Shown here in pieces: positions 1 to 5,691 of a stretch of 5,846 bases of DNA. The DNA lies in NCBI GenBank assembly GCA_021794775.1, contig JAJYQG010000200.1, positions 1-5,846 on the forward strand, written 5' to 3'. Origin of the DNA: Pseudomonadota bacterium. Its GTDB lineage: Bacteria; Pseudomonadota; Gammaproteobacteria; Burkholderiales; Ferrovaceae. Both the position numbers and the translations under genes were made by a program. Under the pieces are notes generated by a model. The model saw nothing but the letters and a program-made list of their open reading frames with translations, did not search any database and was not told where the DNA came from. Each line of letters begins with the position of its first letter. Position 1 is the first letter of the stretch.

Positions 1-203
1 TGGACGGGCCAGTGGGCCGACGCGCCGCCGAGGGTATAGCCGCCACGGGTCATGGAGGCATACTGTTGCGGGCTGGTCGAGTTCTGCATGAACATACCGT
101 TCAGGGCGGCTGAAAGCCCGGCATCAGCGGTGGATTCGCAGATCATGACGATGGCCACGCACAAGGACAGGCGCTTAATAACGGGTTTTTTCAGGATGGA
201 CAT
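1..203 (-). CDS. traH: TraH-like F-type pilus assembly protein, N-terminal part (runs off window)
   Basis: Only the first 67 codons are inside the window; the frame is open to position 1. The protein starts with a Sec signal peptide: basic start (MSILKKPVIKR), hydrophobic core (LSLCVAIVMI) and a likely cut after residue 28 (ADA|GLS). The mature N-terminus contains NGMFMQNSTSPQQY followed by RGGYTLGG. This matches the way TraH proteins begin: a short Met/Asn-rich stretch, an 'N-T-x-P-x-x-Y' segment and a Gly-rich 'GGY-x-GG' motif. In F-type systems TraH is a periplasmic/outer-membrane-associated pilus assembly factor working with TraF, TraW, TraU and TrbC. The ATG shares one base with the TAA of the upstream traF (TAATG), so translation is coupled. 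Its position directly after traF is the usual F-type order and supports the call. The diagnostic C-terminal coiled-coil region is not visible. Confidence 0.72.
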   Translation of the reverse strand, partial: MSILKKPVIKRLSLCVAIVMICESTADAGLSAALNGMFMQNSTSPQQYASMTRGGYTLGGASAHWPV

Positions 204-1183
204 TACGGGCTCCCATAATGGGGTTCGAGTTTGGTTTTGATGTTTTTCAGGAGTTGAGTGGGGTCGTCGGAAGCCCCGTGCTGAGTGTCGGCGGTATCCA
301 GCACGCCCCGGTCCCACGGATTGACCTGGGTTTCAAGTTCTTTCGGCAACAGGTGTTCGTGCTGGGCGGCCATGAGCAGGCGGTCCTTGAGGTCGGCCTG
401 GGACATCATGCCCTGGGATACGATCAGGTAGGACGAGGGGGGGGCTACAAAAACAGTGGTCGGGTAGATTTTGACCCCAAGTTTTTCTGCAATGCCGTTG
501 TCTTTGAGCAGGGTGTTGTTACCGATCTCCTTGAAGCCTTTTCCGTCCACTGTGATGTAGCGCAGTTCAAAGCCGTAATCGCGGGCAAACTGGTTGATCT
601 GGAGCGCCTGGGCCTTGCAGAACTGGCAGGACGAATCGACAAAGACGAACAGCCCGCCGACATTTTTGGCGAGGTAGGAAACCGCTGCTTCCTTGGCCTT
701 GAAATTCGTGTCGTTGAAGGCATTTTTGGTGTATCCGGTCACCGGAACGAGGGTGGTTTGATCCAGCAACGGCTCGGTCAGCGAGACCATGCGCGCTTCT
801 TCCTCAAAGCGTTGCGCCTTGTCAAGAACGACGCGCTGGACAGCCAGGTAGGCCGCCACATTCTCGTGGGTTGGGTTGTTGATGGCTGCATCAAGCAACT
901 GGGGCAGTTTTTTTCTGAGCCAGGCGACATCCATCGCGTCGGACTTGGGTGGTGCTGCTGGCGCTGGGGCGGCTTCAGGCTTTATCGACGGTGCGGGTTT
1001 GCTCACCGGGTCTTTGTACCAGAACCAGCCGTCCTGCTGGTTCGAGTAGAACCCCGTGGTTGCGCTGGAGGCGACAGGAGCGTCGCTTGAATAGGCCGGT
1101 GGCGTGTCCTGGTCGGCCAGCGCCAGGGTGGTGACGAACAGCGTCAGGCAGGCGGCAAGCGTTTTGGTTTTGAATGGGGCCAT
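203..1183 (-). CDS. traF: TraF-type conjugal pilus assembly protein, thioredoxin fold with CxxC
   Basis: This 326-residue protein has a Sec signal peptide (basic MAPFKTK, hydrophobic core, likely cut after Ala23, LALA|DQ). The motif GWFWYKDPV at residues 52-60 is the N-terminal signature I know from TraF proteins (a 'GW-x-WY-x-DP' segment). A Pro/Ala-rich linker (about 63-80) and a helical middle section follow. The C-terminal half is a thioredoxin-like domain: a beta strand GGLFVFVDSSCQFC with a CxxC pair at Cys186 and Cys189, then the cis-proline region IYPTT (Pro241). TraF acts in the periplasm in F-pilus assembly. The F-plasmid TraF is, to my recollection, without the CxxC pair, while TrbB has one. 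This protein may therefore combine assembly and disulfide isomerase roles (inference). The start is set by the TAATG junction with the upstream peptidase, and the stop overlaps traH in the same way. A run of eight C on the coding strand (437-444) lies in the VAPPSS codons near residues 246-251. Confidence 0.88.
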   Translation of the reverse strand: MAPFKTKTLAACLTLFVTTLALADQDTPPAYSSDAPVASSATTGFYSNQQDGWFWYKDPVSKPAPSIKPEAAPAPAAPPKSDAMDVAWLRKKLPQLLDAAINNPTHENVAAYLAVQRVVLDKAQRFEEEARMVSLTEPLLDQTTLVPVTGYTKNAFNDTNFKAKEAAVSYLAKNVGGLFVFVDSSCQFCKAQALQINQFARDYGFELRYITVDGKGFKEIGNNTLLKDNGIAEKLGVKIYPTTVFVAPPSSYLIVSQGMMSQADLKDRLLMAAQHEHLLPKELETQVNPWDRGVLDTADTQHGASDDPTQLLKNIKTKLEPHYGSP

Positions 1184-1731
1184 TATTGGACAAGCCCGCC
1201 CAGTGTAGCGCGGGTGAACTGGGCCTGATCCGGCCCGAAGCCGGGGACGGGATAGCCTTGTGCCACGATTTCAGGAAATGCAATGAAACCCCAGTAACGG
1301 CTGTCAAATGAATGGGGTTCGGTGCCAATGAAAAAAGCGTGCCCCGGCGGGACGATTTCGGTTCGGTCGAAAGCGCCGGGTTTTTCGTGCAGTTTATCGA
1401 GCAGGTCCATGGTTTGCCCTACCTTGATTCCGTTCACATACAACTGATCCTGCCTGATGGCGATGGTGTCGCCGGGCACAGCGGCCACCATTTTCGTCAT
1501 CAGTTTTCCGTCAAAGCCGTGACCCACTTCCCCGTGGGAGACAAACCCGAGAATTTGTCCGCGTCTGATCTGGTCTGGCGGTGTCAGGTGGTTCACATAA
1601 AGTGTGAAGGGCAGGCATTGACGCACCTGAATATCAACGCCGAGTCTCAATTTTAGCACCGATGCAAGTGTCAGTATCGTCAGCACAAAAAAAAGCGCGG
1701 CCCAGGCGATTCTGGCTTTACTGGTTGGCAT
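1183..1731 (-). CDS. S26-family signal peptidase (TraF/pilin-peptidase type) with Cys at the nucleophile position
   Basis: This 182-residue inner-membrane protein has one N-terminal transmembrane helix (about residues 8-27), then an extracytoplasmic domain with the signal peptidase I boxes. VRQCLPFTLYV (36-46) occupies the nucleophile box, where the family has S-x-P. K-MVAAVPGDTI (Lys80, PGD at 86-88) is the catalytic-Lys box, LYVNG (97-101) is the following beta turn, and SFDSRYWGFI (141-150) is the conserved DSR-x-x-G box. The Lys is kept but the nucleophile position is Cys39 instead of Ser. In RP4-type systems the related TraF peptidase matures and cyclises the pilin. Lying in a tra operon headed by a pilin gene, this enzyme is the obvious candidate processor (inference). 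The ATG overlaps the end of trbI by 14 nt. The frame stays open upstream to 2031, but that extension lies antiparallel-free within trbI in another frame and lacks membrane character, so the short start before the helix is preferred. A T8 run (minus strand, 1687-1694) encodes part of the membrane helix. Confidence 0.83.
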   Translation of the reverse strand: MPTSKARIAWAALFFVLTILTLASVLKLRLGVDIQVRQCLPFTLYVNHLTPPDQIRRGQILGFVSHGEVGHGFDGKLMTKMVAAVPGDTIAIRQDQLYVNGIKVGQTMDLLDKLHEKPGAFDRTEIVPPGHAFFIGTEPHSFDSRYWGFIAFPEIVAQGYPVPGFGPDQAQFTRATLGGLVQ

Positions 1732-2173
1732 CGATTGGGTCCAAAGTAATTCCCATCTTTCCGGCGACCTCCTGGGTTTTGTCGATTCCCTCGGGTCCGG
1801 CGAGAATGGCGCGGGCGTTGATAACGAGATAGCCCTGTTTGCGATAGGCATCAACAGCCTCATGAAAGCGCTGTCCAAAGTCTCGGGCCTCGTCGAGCGT
1901 TTTCTGTTTGTCGCCGTTGGCTGCATTGTGCTGCATGAAGTTCTTGATGCGCTGGTTGAAGATGCGGGCGGAGTCGATGGCCACCACTCCCTTGATTTGA
2001 ACGCCCGCGCTGGACACGTTTGTAGCCCCATGACGCAATCCTGGCCAGATGGTCACATAGCCTATTGCCAGCATGACGAGCATCCCTATGCCCCATACGG
2101 CGACCGTGAAGGCCGTACCTGGTTTGGGTGCGATTTGGGTTGGTTCGGTTGGTGAGGGGTTATCGTTTTCCAA
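1718..2173 (-). CDS. trbI: TrbI-like F-type conjugative transfer protein, TTG start
   Basis: The protein has 151 residues: a Pro-rich cytoplasmic N-terminus (about 1-19), one transmembrane helix (about 20-44) and a periplasmic domain. The domain shows VVAIDSARIFN (63-73), a charged helix (about 88-112) and GYLVINARAILAGPEGIDKTQEV (in the 114-136 region). The 'V-D-x-x-x-I' start of the domain, the coil and the 'A-x-L-A-G-x-x-x-D-x-T' end match the TrbI family of F-type systems. F TrbI is a small inner-membrane protein influencing pilus retraction and is 128 residues long as I recall. No ATG lies before the helix. TTG at 2173 is chosen because AAGGA sits 8 nt upstream and because it overlaps the previous gene's stop by 14 nt, like its neighbours. 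An in-frame TTG at 2230 would add 19 basic/polar residues and deepen the overlap to 71 nt. The 3' end overlaps the peptidase gene by 14 nt. The placement between traC and the S26 peptidase fits known F-type orders. Confidence 0.75.
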   Translation of the reverse strand: MENDNPSPTEPTQIAPKPGTAFTVAVWGIGMLVMLAIGYVTIWPGLRHGATNVSSAGVQIKGVVAIDSARIFNQRIKNFMQHNAANGDKQKTLDEARDFGQRFHEAVDAYRKQGYLVINARAILAGPEGIDKTQEVAGKMGITLDPIDANQ

Positions 2174-2411
2174 TTTCTGTTTCCTTTTTCTGGTTATCCT
2201 GGTTGTGTTGCTGTTTGTCCTGGTACTCAAGCGCCAACTGCCGCCACAGGATCAGTGCCCCTGACCCCATGAATAGGCCGGAAAGGAGGGAAGGGAGGAT
2301 GTTTGGCGAGTAATCGAATGTCACCGGCACCAGTATCCCGCCCAGCAGGATCAGGAGAACCGCCCCCAGCGCAGGCTTTCTCGTCTGGAAATAGGAGTCG
2401 TTATTGGGCAT
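2160..2411 (-). CDS. small two-helix membrane protein of unknown function
   Basis: This 83-residue protein is not recognised. It has a short polar N-terminus (MPNNDSYFQTRKP), a first hydrophobic segment (ALGAVLLILLGGILVPVTF), a short loop with Pro, and a second hydrophobic segment (ILPSLLSGLFMGSGALIL). It ends in a very hydrophilic tail rich in Gln, Lys, Asp and Asn (from LEYQDKQQ to the end). No signal peptidase site or cysteine is seen, so an inner-membrane protein with two helices is inferred. The ATG is inside the end of the preceding small gene (11 nt overlap) and the stop overlaps the TTG start of trbI by 14 nt. These overlaps make it very likely a real, co-translated gene. The frame is open upstream to 2612, but that extension is antisense-like Ser/Pro/Arg-rich sequence overlapping the neighbour and was not used. 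The position suggests an accessory subunit of the transfer envelope complex. Confidence 0.75.
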   Translation of the reverse strand: MPNNDSYFQTRKPALGAVLLILLGGILVPVTFDYSPNILPSLLSGLFMGSGALILWRQLALEYQDKQQHNQDNQKKETEIGKR

Positions 2412-2682
2412 GGTCGTCGGCTTGTTTTGTTTTGCTGGTTTGTTCTGGATTCCGGCGCTTGACGACCCCGGTTTTGAACAGGATGAGCGCAACAATCTCG
2501 CCGATGGCCATGCCGATCCCGCCGAGAAGCAGGTTCCAGGCGATAATGACCGGAACCGGGTGTTCGGTATCGCCAAACTGCATCCATCCAGCCCAGAACA
2601 GTGCCCCGGCAATGACCATGGAGATGCCGATCATCCGGGTCTTTGGCTTGAAAAAGTCTTTTACTTCGGTCAGGTTACACAT
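2401..2682 (-). CDS. small two-helix membrane protein of unknown function, coupled to traC
   Basis: This 93-residue protein is not recognised. It begins MCNLTEVKDFFKPKTR. It continues with a hydrophobic segment (about residues 17-36, MIGISMVIAGALFWAGWMQF), a short acidic loop (GDTEHP), and a second hydrophobic segment (about 43-69, VPVIIAWNLLLGG through ALILF). It ends with a basic/polar tail (KRRNPEQTSKTKQADDHAQ). The start ATG overlaps the traC stop in the arrangement ATGTGTAA (8 nt), with GAGG 9 nt upstream of the ATG. An alternative in-frame start 16 codons upstream would sit deeper in traC and is less likely. The length, helix pairing, Pro-led second helix and polar tail resemble those of the next gene, so the two may be related (inference). 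Small membrane proteins between traC and traW, such as TrbI, are typical of F-type operons, but this one is not TrbI. Confidence 0.75.
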   Translation of the reverse strand: MCNLTEVKDFFKPKTRMIGISMVIAGALFWAGWMQFGDTEHPVPVIIAWNLLLGGIGMAIGEIVALILFKTGVVKRRNPEQTSKTKQADDHAQ

Positions 2683-5128
2683 GGCCTTGTTCCTCTGCGA
2701 TTTTTCCGTTGATGAAGGCAGCGACATCACCGCCGCTTTTGGCGACAGCCAGAACCTCGCTGCGCTCCCAGCCCTTTGTCGAAAACAGGATTTGGCTGAA
2801 CCGGTCCGCCACGAAACGCACGATGCCCCACTCGTCGGACCCGCGCCGGATCATTATTTCGGAGAACCGGCCGGGAACGGTATGAACGGACTTGAGCATG
2901 TCCTTGGCGTAGGGGTCAAGCCCCAGTCGCCCGGTCTTGACCGCCGCCTCGATGGATTCCGAGCGCTGTTGCAGGATGACCTGCCAAGCGCAGTTGTCGA
3001 TGATGACGCGCCCGTTGGGGGATTCGTACAAGTCGGCGATGGATTGGGTAATCACCCACATGGCCCCGTCGTGCTTTCTCACCTTGCGGAACCCTGCGGC
3101 AATCCCCTGGCCTACCACGGGGTCGTCAAACAGGCTCCAGGCTTCATCGATCAGAACGACTTTTTTACGGTTGGTCTTGTCGAAGTACATCTCGATCCCG
3201 ATGCGATGGAGAAGCAGCATCAGGACGACTTGTTGCAGGGTTTTCTTGCTTGATAGTTCCTGGAGTTCCAGCACGACGAAATCGGAGGTGAAGTCAACGT
3301 TGGCCTTGCCGTCAAACCAGCGCCCGAACGATCCGTGGCGGGTGAACGGATAGAGTTGTTGGCCAATGTCGGTGATCCGCTGGTCGGGTTGTGCGGTACA
3401 CCAGTCGGCGACCTCGGTGACGGAGGCGTTGTTGGTGTAGTGATCCCAAGTGGCCTTGATGGCCTGTTCGAGGACGGACATGCGAAAGTCGTCAAGACCT
3501 TGTTCTGGGGCTGCCATTTTGGCAAAGACGGCCTTTAGCATGTCCATTTCGTCCTCGATGTCCTGAACGAACGAGAACGGGTTGAGACAGATCTTGCTGT
3601 CTTCCGAAAACTCGATGAACTGGCCGTCCACCACGGAACAAAGTTTTTGGTAAGACCGCCCCTGGTCGATGGCCCATACTTTTCCGCCCTGGCCCAAGAC
3701 ATCGCAGACCAGCATTTGCTGGGAGACGAACGACTTTCCGCCCCCTGGTTCGGCAAACATAACGCCGTTGTAATTGGTCATGGAATCGTAGAGATCGAAC
3801 AGAACAGGACGTCCGCGCCGTGTCATGAAGATGGATGATGCGCCATTGCCCGAACCCGTCCAGTCGCCCAGCACTGGCAAAAACTGGATGGACTGGTTGA
3901 CGGTCATGGTGTGGAAGCGGAACAGTTTTTTGATGCTTTCGCTGGTTTGACCGAAGGGCAGGACATTGAAAAGTAGCGGACAGAGGATGCGTTTGTCTTC
4001 AACGAGTTCCATTCCAAACGAGTTGGCCCAGGCGCTTAAAGACCCGATCAGTCCGCTGGTGCGTTTTTCGTTGTCGGAAAACAGGGTAACGGTGAAATTG
4101 GTTTCGACCAGAATGGCCCCGTTGCCCTCGACCTCGTTCATCATCATGTCGAGGCCGCGCTTTTTGTGGGCGAACAAGGGGATGGAGGCGATGACATTAC
4201 TGAAGGACTGATTCATCATGACCATGTGTTTCTTGCGGATTTTGTCCACCTTGTCTTCGGTCTTGACGTAATGAAGGGTGGTTGACATCCAGAATGGCTC
4301 GGTAATCTGGTTGGCGGACCCTTTGGGGTCGCCCACGAGCATATTCATGATGCCGAGGCTGGTTTTTCTTGGAAAGAATTTGACCGAGAGGAAACGGGCG
4401 AAATATTGACCGTCGTTGAAGGCAATTTCGTTTTTCTTGACTTCAAAATCCATGCCGGGTGCAAAAATCTGTTCCCTGAGCGGGGTGAAGTCGGCGATGG
4501 AAGTATCTTCTTCGTGTTTCTGGTTGAAGAACCGGCGCATGATCGCCAGATAACCTTCAGCGGTAACCGGGTTTATTCGCAATCCGGCGGCGGTCAGGCC
4601 GTCCTTGATTTTGCTGGCGTTGTCGAGGAATGTTTTGAAGTCGTCATCGGTCGGGTCTTCGTCGCACGGGCTTGTGATGGAAATGATGACGCGCTGGGAA
4701 GTCAGGGTAACATCGTTGAGTTCCTTGAGCGGGGTTATTGAGGCGTCAGTGATGAATTGACCGCGCCGGATTGCCATTTCGCGCAGGAGTTTGACATTGC
4801 TGACCTTGGCGTTGATGTAGGAATTAACCGATCCGGTGACATCGGGCATACTCATGAGTCCGATCTGGACGAATGTTCCGACCGGAAATGGGGTAGAGAA
4901 AACCGACCGGAATCGCTCCATGGTTCCATCGTCGGCCCCGATCATGGGTGGGGATGACCATATCATGCCAAGACGGGATTCTGGTCTTGGTTTGCTGTCG
5001 CTTTGAAGGAAAAAAACCCCGGTATCGAAGTCGTAGGAGCGCACGGTCAGGTGCATCCAGGGGAGGTCTTTCCTTTGGTAATCTGGCTGGGTGTCGATCA
5101 AAGCGTGGGCCTCAAGTGTTTTAGGCAT
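2675..5128 (-). CDS. traC: TraC, F-type T4SS pilus assembly ATPase (VirB4 family)
   Basis: This 817-residue cytoplasmic/inner-membrane ATPase energises pilus assembly and is the VirB4 counterpart of F-type systems. The N-terminal half (about 1-430) is the TraC-specific domain with no membrane segment. The C-terminal half is the P-loop domain: Walker A AEPGGGKS (459-466), the strand AIDQGRSY that follows, Walker B KVVLIDEAW (656-664), and a sensor-like WVITQS (691-696). In this family the 'DEAW' and 'TQS' motifs are characteristic. The length is close to F TraC (about 875). ATG at 5128 is chosen. In-frame TTG codons upstream (5158, 5155) lie inside the U-tract of the terminator hairpin and have no SD. 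The SD before the ATG is weak (GTGG), which may limit expression relative to pilin. The stop overlaps the following small gene by 8 nt. Unusually, traC directly follows the pilin gene, without traLEKBV between them. Confidence 0.95.
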   Translation of the reverse strand: MPKTLEAHALIDTQPDYQRKDLPWMHLTVRSYDFDTGVFFLQSDSKPRPESRLGMIWSSPPMIGADDGTMERFRSVFSTPFPVGTFVQIGLMSMPDVTGSVNSYINAKVSNVKLLREMAIRRGQFITDASITPLKELNDVTLTSQRVIISITSPCDEDPTDDDFKTFLDNASKIKDGLTAAGLRINPVTAEGYLAIMRRFFNQKHEEDTSIADFTPLREQIFAPGMDFEVKKNEIAFNDGQYFARFLSVKFFPRKTSLGIMNMLVGDPKGSANQITEPFWMSTTLHYVKTEDKVDKIRKKHMVMMNQSFSNVIASIPLFAHKKRGLDMMMNEVEGNGAILVETNFTVTLFSDNEKRTSGLIGSLSAWANSFGMELVEDKRILCPLLFNVLPFGQTSESIKKLFRFHTMTVNQSIQFLPVLGDWTGSGNGASSIFMTRRGRPVLFDLYDSMTNYNGVMFAEPGGGKSFVSQQMLVCDVLGQGGKVWAIDQGRSYQKLCSVVDGQFIEFSEDSKICLNPFSFVQDIEDEMDMLKAVFAKMAAPEQGLDDFRMSVLEQAIKATWDHYTNNASVTEVADWCTAQPDQRITDIGQQLYPFTRHGSFGRWFDGKANVDFTSDFVVLELQELSSKKTLQQVVLMLLLHRIGIEMYFDKTNRKKVVLIDEAWSLFDDPVVGQGIAAGFRKVRKHDGAMWVITQSIADLYESPNGRVIIDNCAWQVILQQRSESIEAAVKTGRLGLDPYAKDMLKSVHTVPGRFSEIMIRRGSDEWGIVRFVADRFSQILFSTKGWERSEVLAVAKSGGDVAAFINGKIAEEQGHV

Positions 5129-5156
5129 ACTGCCACAAGTTAACAATACACGCAAC

Positions 5157-5178
5157 AAAAAGGGCGCGTTGAGCGCCC
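5157..5178 (-). terminator. intrinsic terminator between pilin gene and traC
   Basis: On the minus strand a perfect 6-bp GC stem (GGGCGC / GCGCCC, 5178-5173 with 5167-5162) closes a 5-nt loop and is followed at once by five U (5161-5157). It lies 38 nt after the pilin stop and only 29 nt before the traC ATG. That leaves little room for a separate traC promoter, and none is seen. The reading is partial termination: many short pilin transcripts and fewer read-through transcripts for the assembly genes. The five-base U-tract is modest, consistent with leakiness. Confidence 0.75.
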
Positions 5179-5193
5179 GATTTGCTGATTTGT

Positions 5194-5207
5194 CCGGCCT
5201 GAGCCGG
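5194..5207 (-). other. short hairpin just after the pilin stop codon
   Basis: CCGGC and GCCGG form a perfect 5-bp GC stem around a 4-nt loop, starting 8 nt after the pilin stop and 15 nt before the terminator stem. It has no U-tract of its own. It may shield the 3' end of the pilin message from exonucleases, as REP-type hairpins do, or assist the adjacent terminator (inference). Confidence 0.5.
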
Positions 5208-5215
5208 GCTTGCCT

Positions 5216-5545
5216 TTACAGGGTCGCGGTGATCATGGTGGTGAATACGGCGGGAGCAACCTGGATCGCCAGGGCAGCGGCGGCAGCCACGGCAACAGGC
5301 ATCAGGCTATGCTTGGTGACGGTGATCATGATTCCGGTGGCGAAGGTCGCCAGGGAGATCAGGATACCCAGGGACCCGCCGAGCCATTTGGTGAGCATGG
5401 CGGTTGCGGCGGCAAAGGTCGTGTCGGCACCGGCGTAGGCAGTCGCCATGGCCATTGCAGCAACAGCGCCAACCAGGGCGGCGCGGGATACGTTTTTCAT
5501 TGCCTTGTCGGACAGGACGGGCATAACAGAAACATTGGCAAACAT
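5216..5545 (-). CDS. traA: TraA-like conjugative pilin precursor
   Basis: This 109-residue prepilin has a long basic leader (K14, K17, R21), an Ala/Met/Val hydrophobic core, and a signal peptidase site AYA|GADT after residue 38. The mature protein would be 71 residues, essentially the size of F pilin (70). It has two hydrophobic helices (about residues 53-73 and 80-104) separated by a short basic turn, TVTKHSLMP. F pilin has the same plan, with its TKN turn facing the pilus lumen. The protein is rich in Ala and has no Cys. The ATG is fixed by a strong SD (GGAGG, 5555-5551) five nt upstream. A promoter, a leader inverted repeat and a double hairpin after the stop show that it is expressed as a highly translated first cistron. 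The identity rests on architecture and position at the head of the tra operon rather than on strong sequence similarity. VirB2/TrbC-like pilins share the plan. Cyclisation by the downstream S26 peptidase is possible but unproven. Confidence 0.82.
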   Translation of the reverse strand: MFANVSVMPVLSDKAMKNVSRAALVGAVAAMAMATAYAGADTTFAAATAMLTKWLGGSLGILISLATFATGIMITVTKHSLMPVAVAAAAALAIQVAPAVFTTMITATL

Positions 5546-5550
5546 TGAAA

Positions 5551-5555
5551 CCTCC
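5551..5555 (-). promoter_or_regulatory. strong Shine-Dalgarno of the pilin gene
   Basis: GGAGG on the minus strand with a 5-nt spacer (TTTCA) before the ATG. It is clearly the best ribosome binding site in the window and decides the first ATG over the in-frame ATGs at codons 8 and 16. Confidence 0.85.
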
Positions 5556-5571
5556 GGGGGTTGGTGACAAA

Positions 5572-5592
5572 TTGTATGATAAATCAGTACAA
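5572..5592 (-). repeat. 21-bp inverted repeat in the pilin 5' leader
   Basis: On the plus strand TTGTA-TGAT-AA-ATCA-G-TACAA: nine paired positions on each side with a 2-bp centre and one unpaired base. It begins about 3 nt after the predicted transcription start and ends 17 nt upstream of the SD. This is where a repressor operator would occlude the promoter exit or where an RNA hairpin would act in the leader. Which of these applies cannot be told from sequence. Confidence 0.6.
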
Positions 5593-5601
5593 CTGCATGG
5601 C

Positions 5602-5630
5602 TTTATATCATAGGTTTTTTTGGAACGCAA
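5602..5630 (-). promoter_or_regulatory. sigma70-type promoter for the pilin/tra operon
   Basis: On the minus strand, -35 TTGCGT (5630-5625), a 17-bp spacer that includes an A7 run, and -10 TATAAA (5607-5602; five of six consensus bases). The start would be near 5595, giving a leader of about 50 nt. An overlapping TATGAT (5612-5607) is an alternative -10 but has no matching -35. The site sits between an upstream terminator and the pilin SD, which is where the operon promoter is expected. The -35 is weak, so an activator may be needed. Confidence 0.6.
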
Positions 5631-5650
5631 TAGTTTTTGCAAGACGCGCC

Positions 5651-5676
5651 AAAAAAAACGGAACCCGAAGGTTCCG
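5651..5676 (-). terminator. intrinsic terminator upstream of the pilin promoter
   Basis: The minus strand carries a 7-bp perfect stem (CGGAACC / GGTTCCG, 5676-5670 with 5665-5659) capped by a UUCG tetraloop and followed by eight U (5658-5651). This is a textbook strong terminator. It ends a transcript coming from beyond 5846 on the minus strand, or a small RNA from the 5677-5846 region. It also insulates the pilin promoter, whose -35 begins about 20 nt downstream. Confidence 0.85.
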
Positions 5677-5691
5677 CAAAGCCCAACAGGA

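Noticed and set aside
218..1090. 290-codon plus-strand open frame opposite traF
   Set aside because: It is fully antisense to a gene with signal peptide, family motif and coupled ends, its composition is Gly/Val/Arg-rich without domain features, and it has no plausible SD. It is a shadow frame.
1732..2031. 100-residue N-terminal extension of the S26 peptidase
   Set aside because: It would lie almost entirely inside trbI in another frame and is Ser/Thr/Arg-rich. The ATG at 1731 directly precedes the membrane anchor, as expected for the family.
2412..2612. 67-residue N-terminal extension of the second small membrane protein
   Set aside because: It is contained within the preceding gene in another frame, with low-complexity Ser/Pro/Arg composition. 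The ATG at 2411 gives a standard short overlap.
2303..3253. 316-codon plus-strand open frame opposite the 3' half of traC and a small gene
   Set aside because: It lies antisense to the conserved ATPase domain of TraC and shows no recognisable motif. It is a shadow of third-position GC bias.
5129..5158. Upstream TTG start for traC adding 10 residues
   Set aside because: The TTG lies in the U-tract of the terminator and lacks an SD. The ATG at 5128 starts a normal TraC N-terminus.
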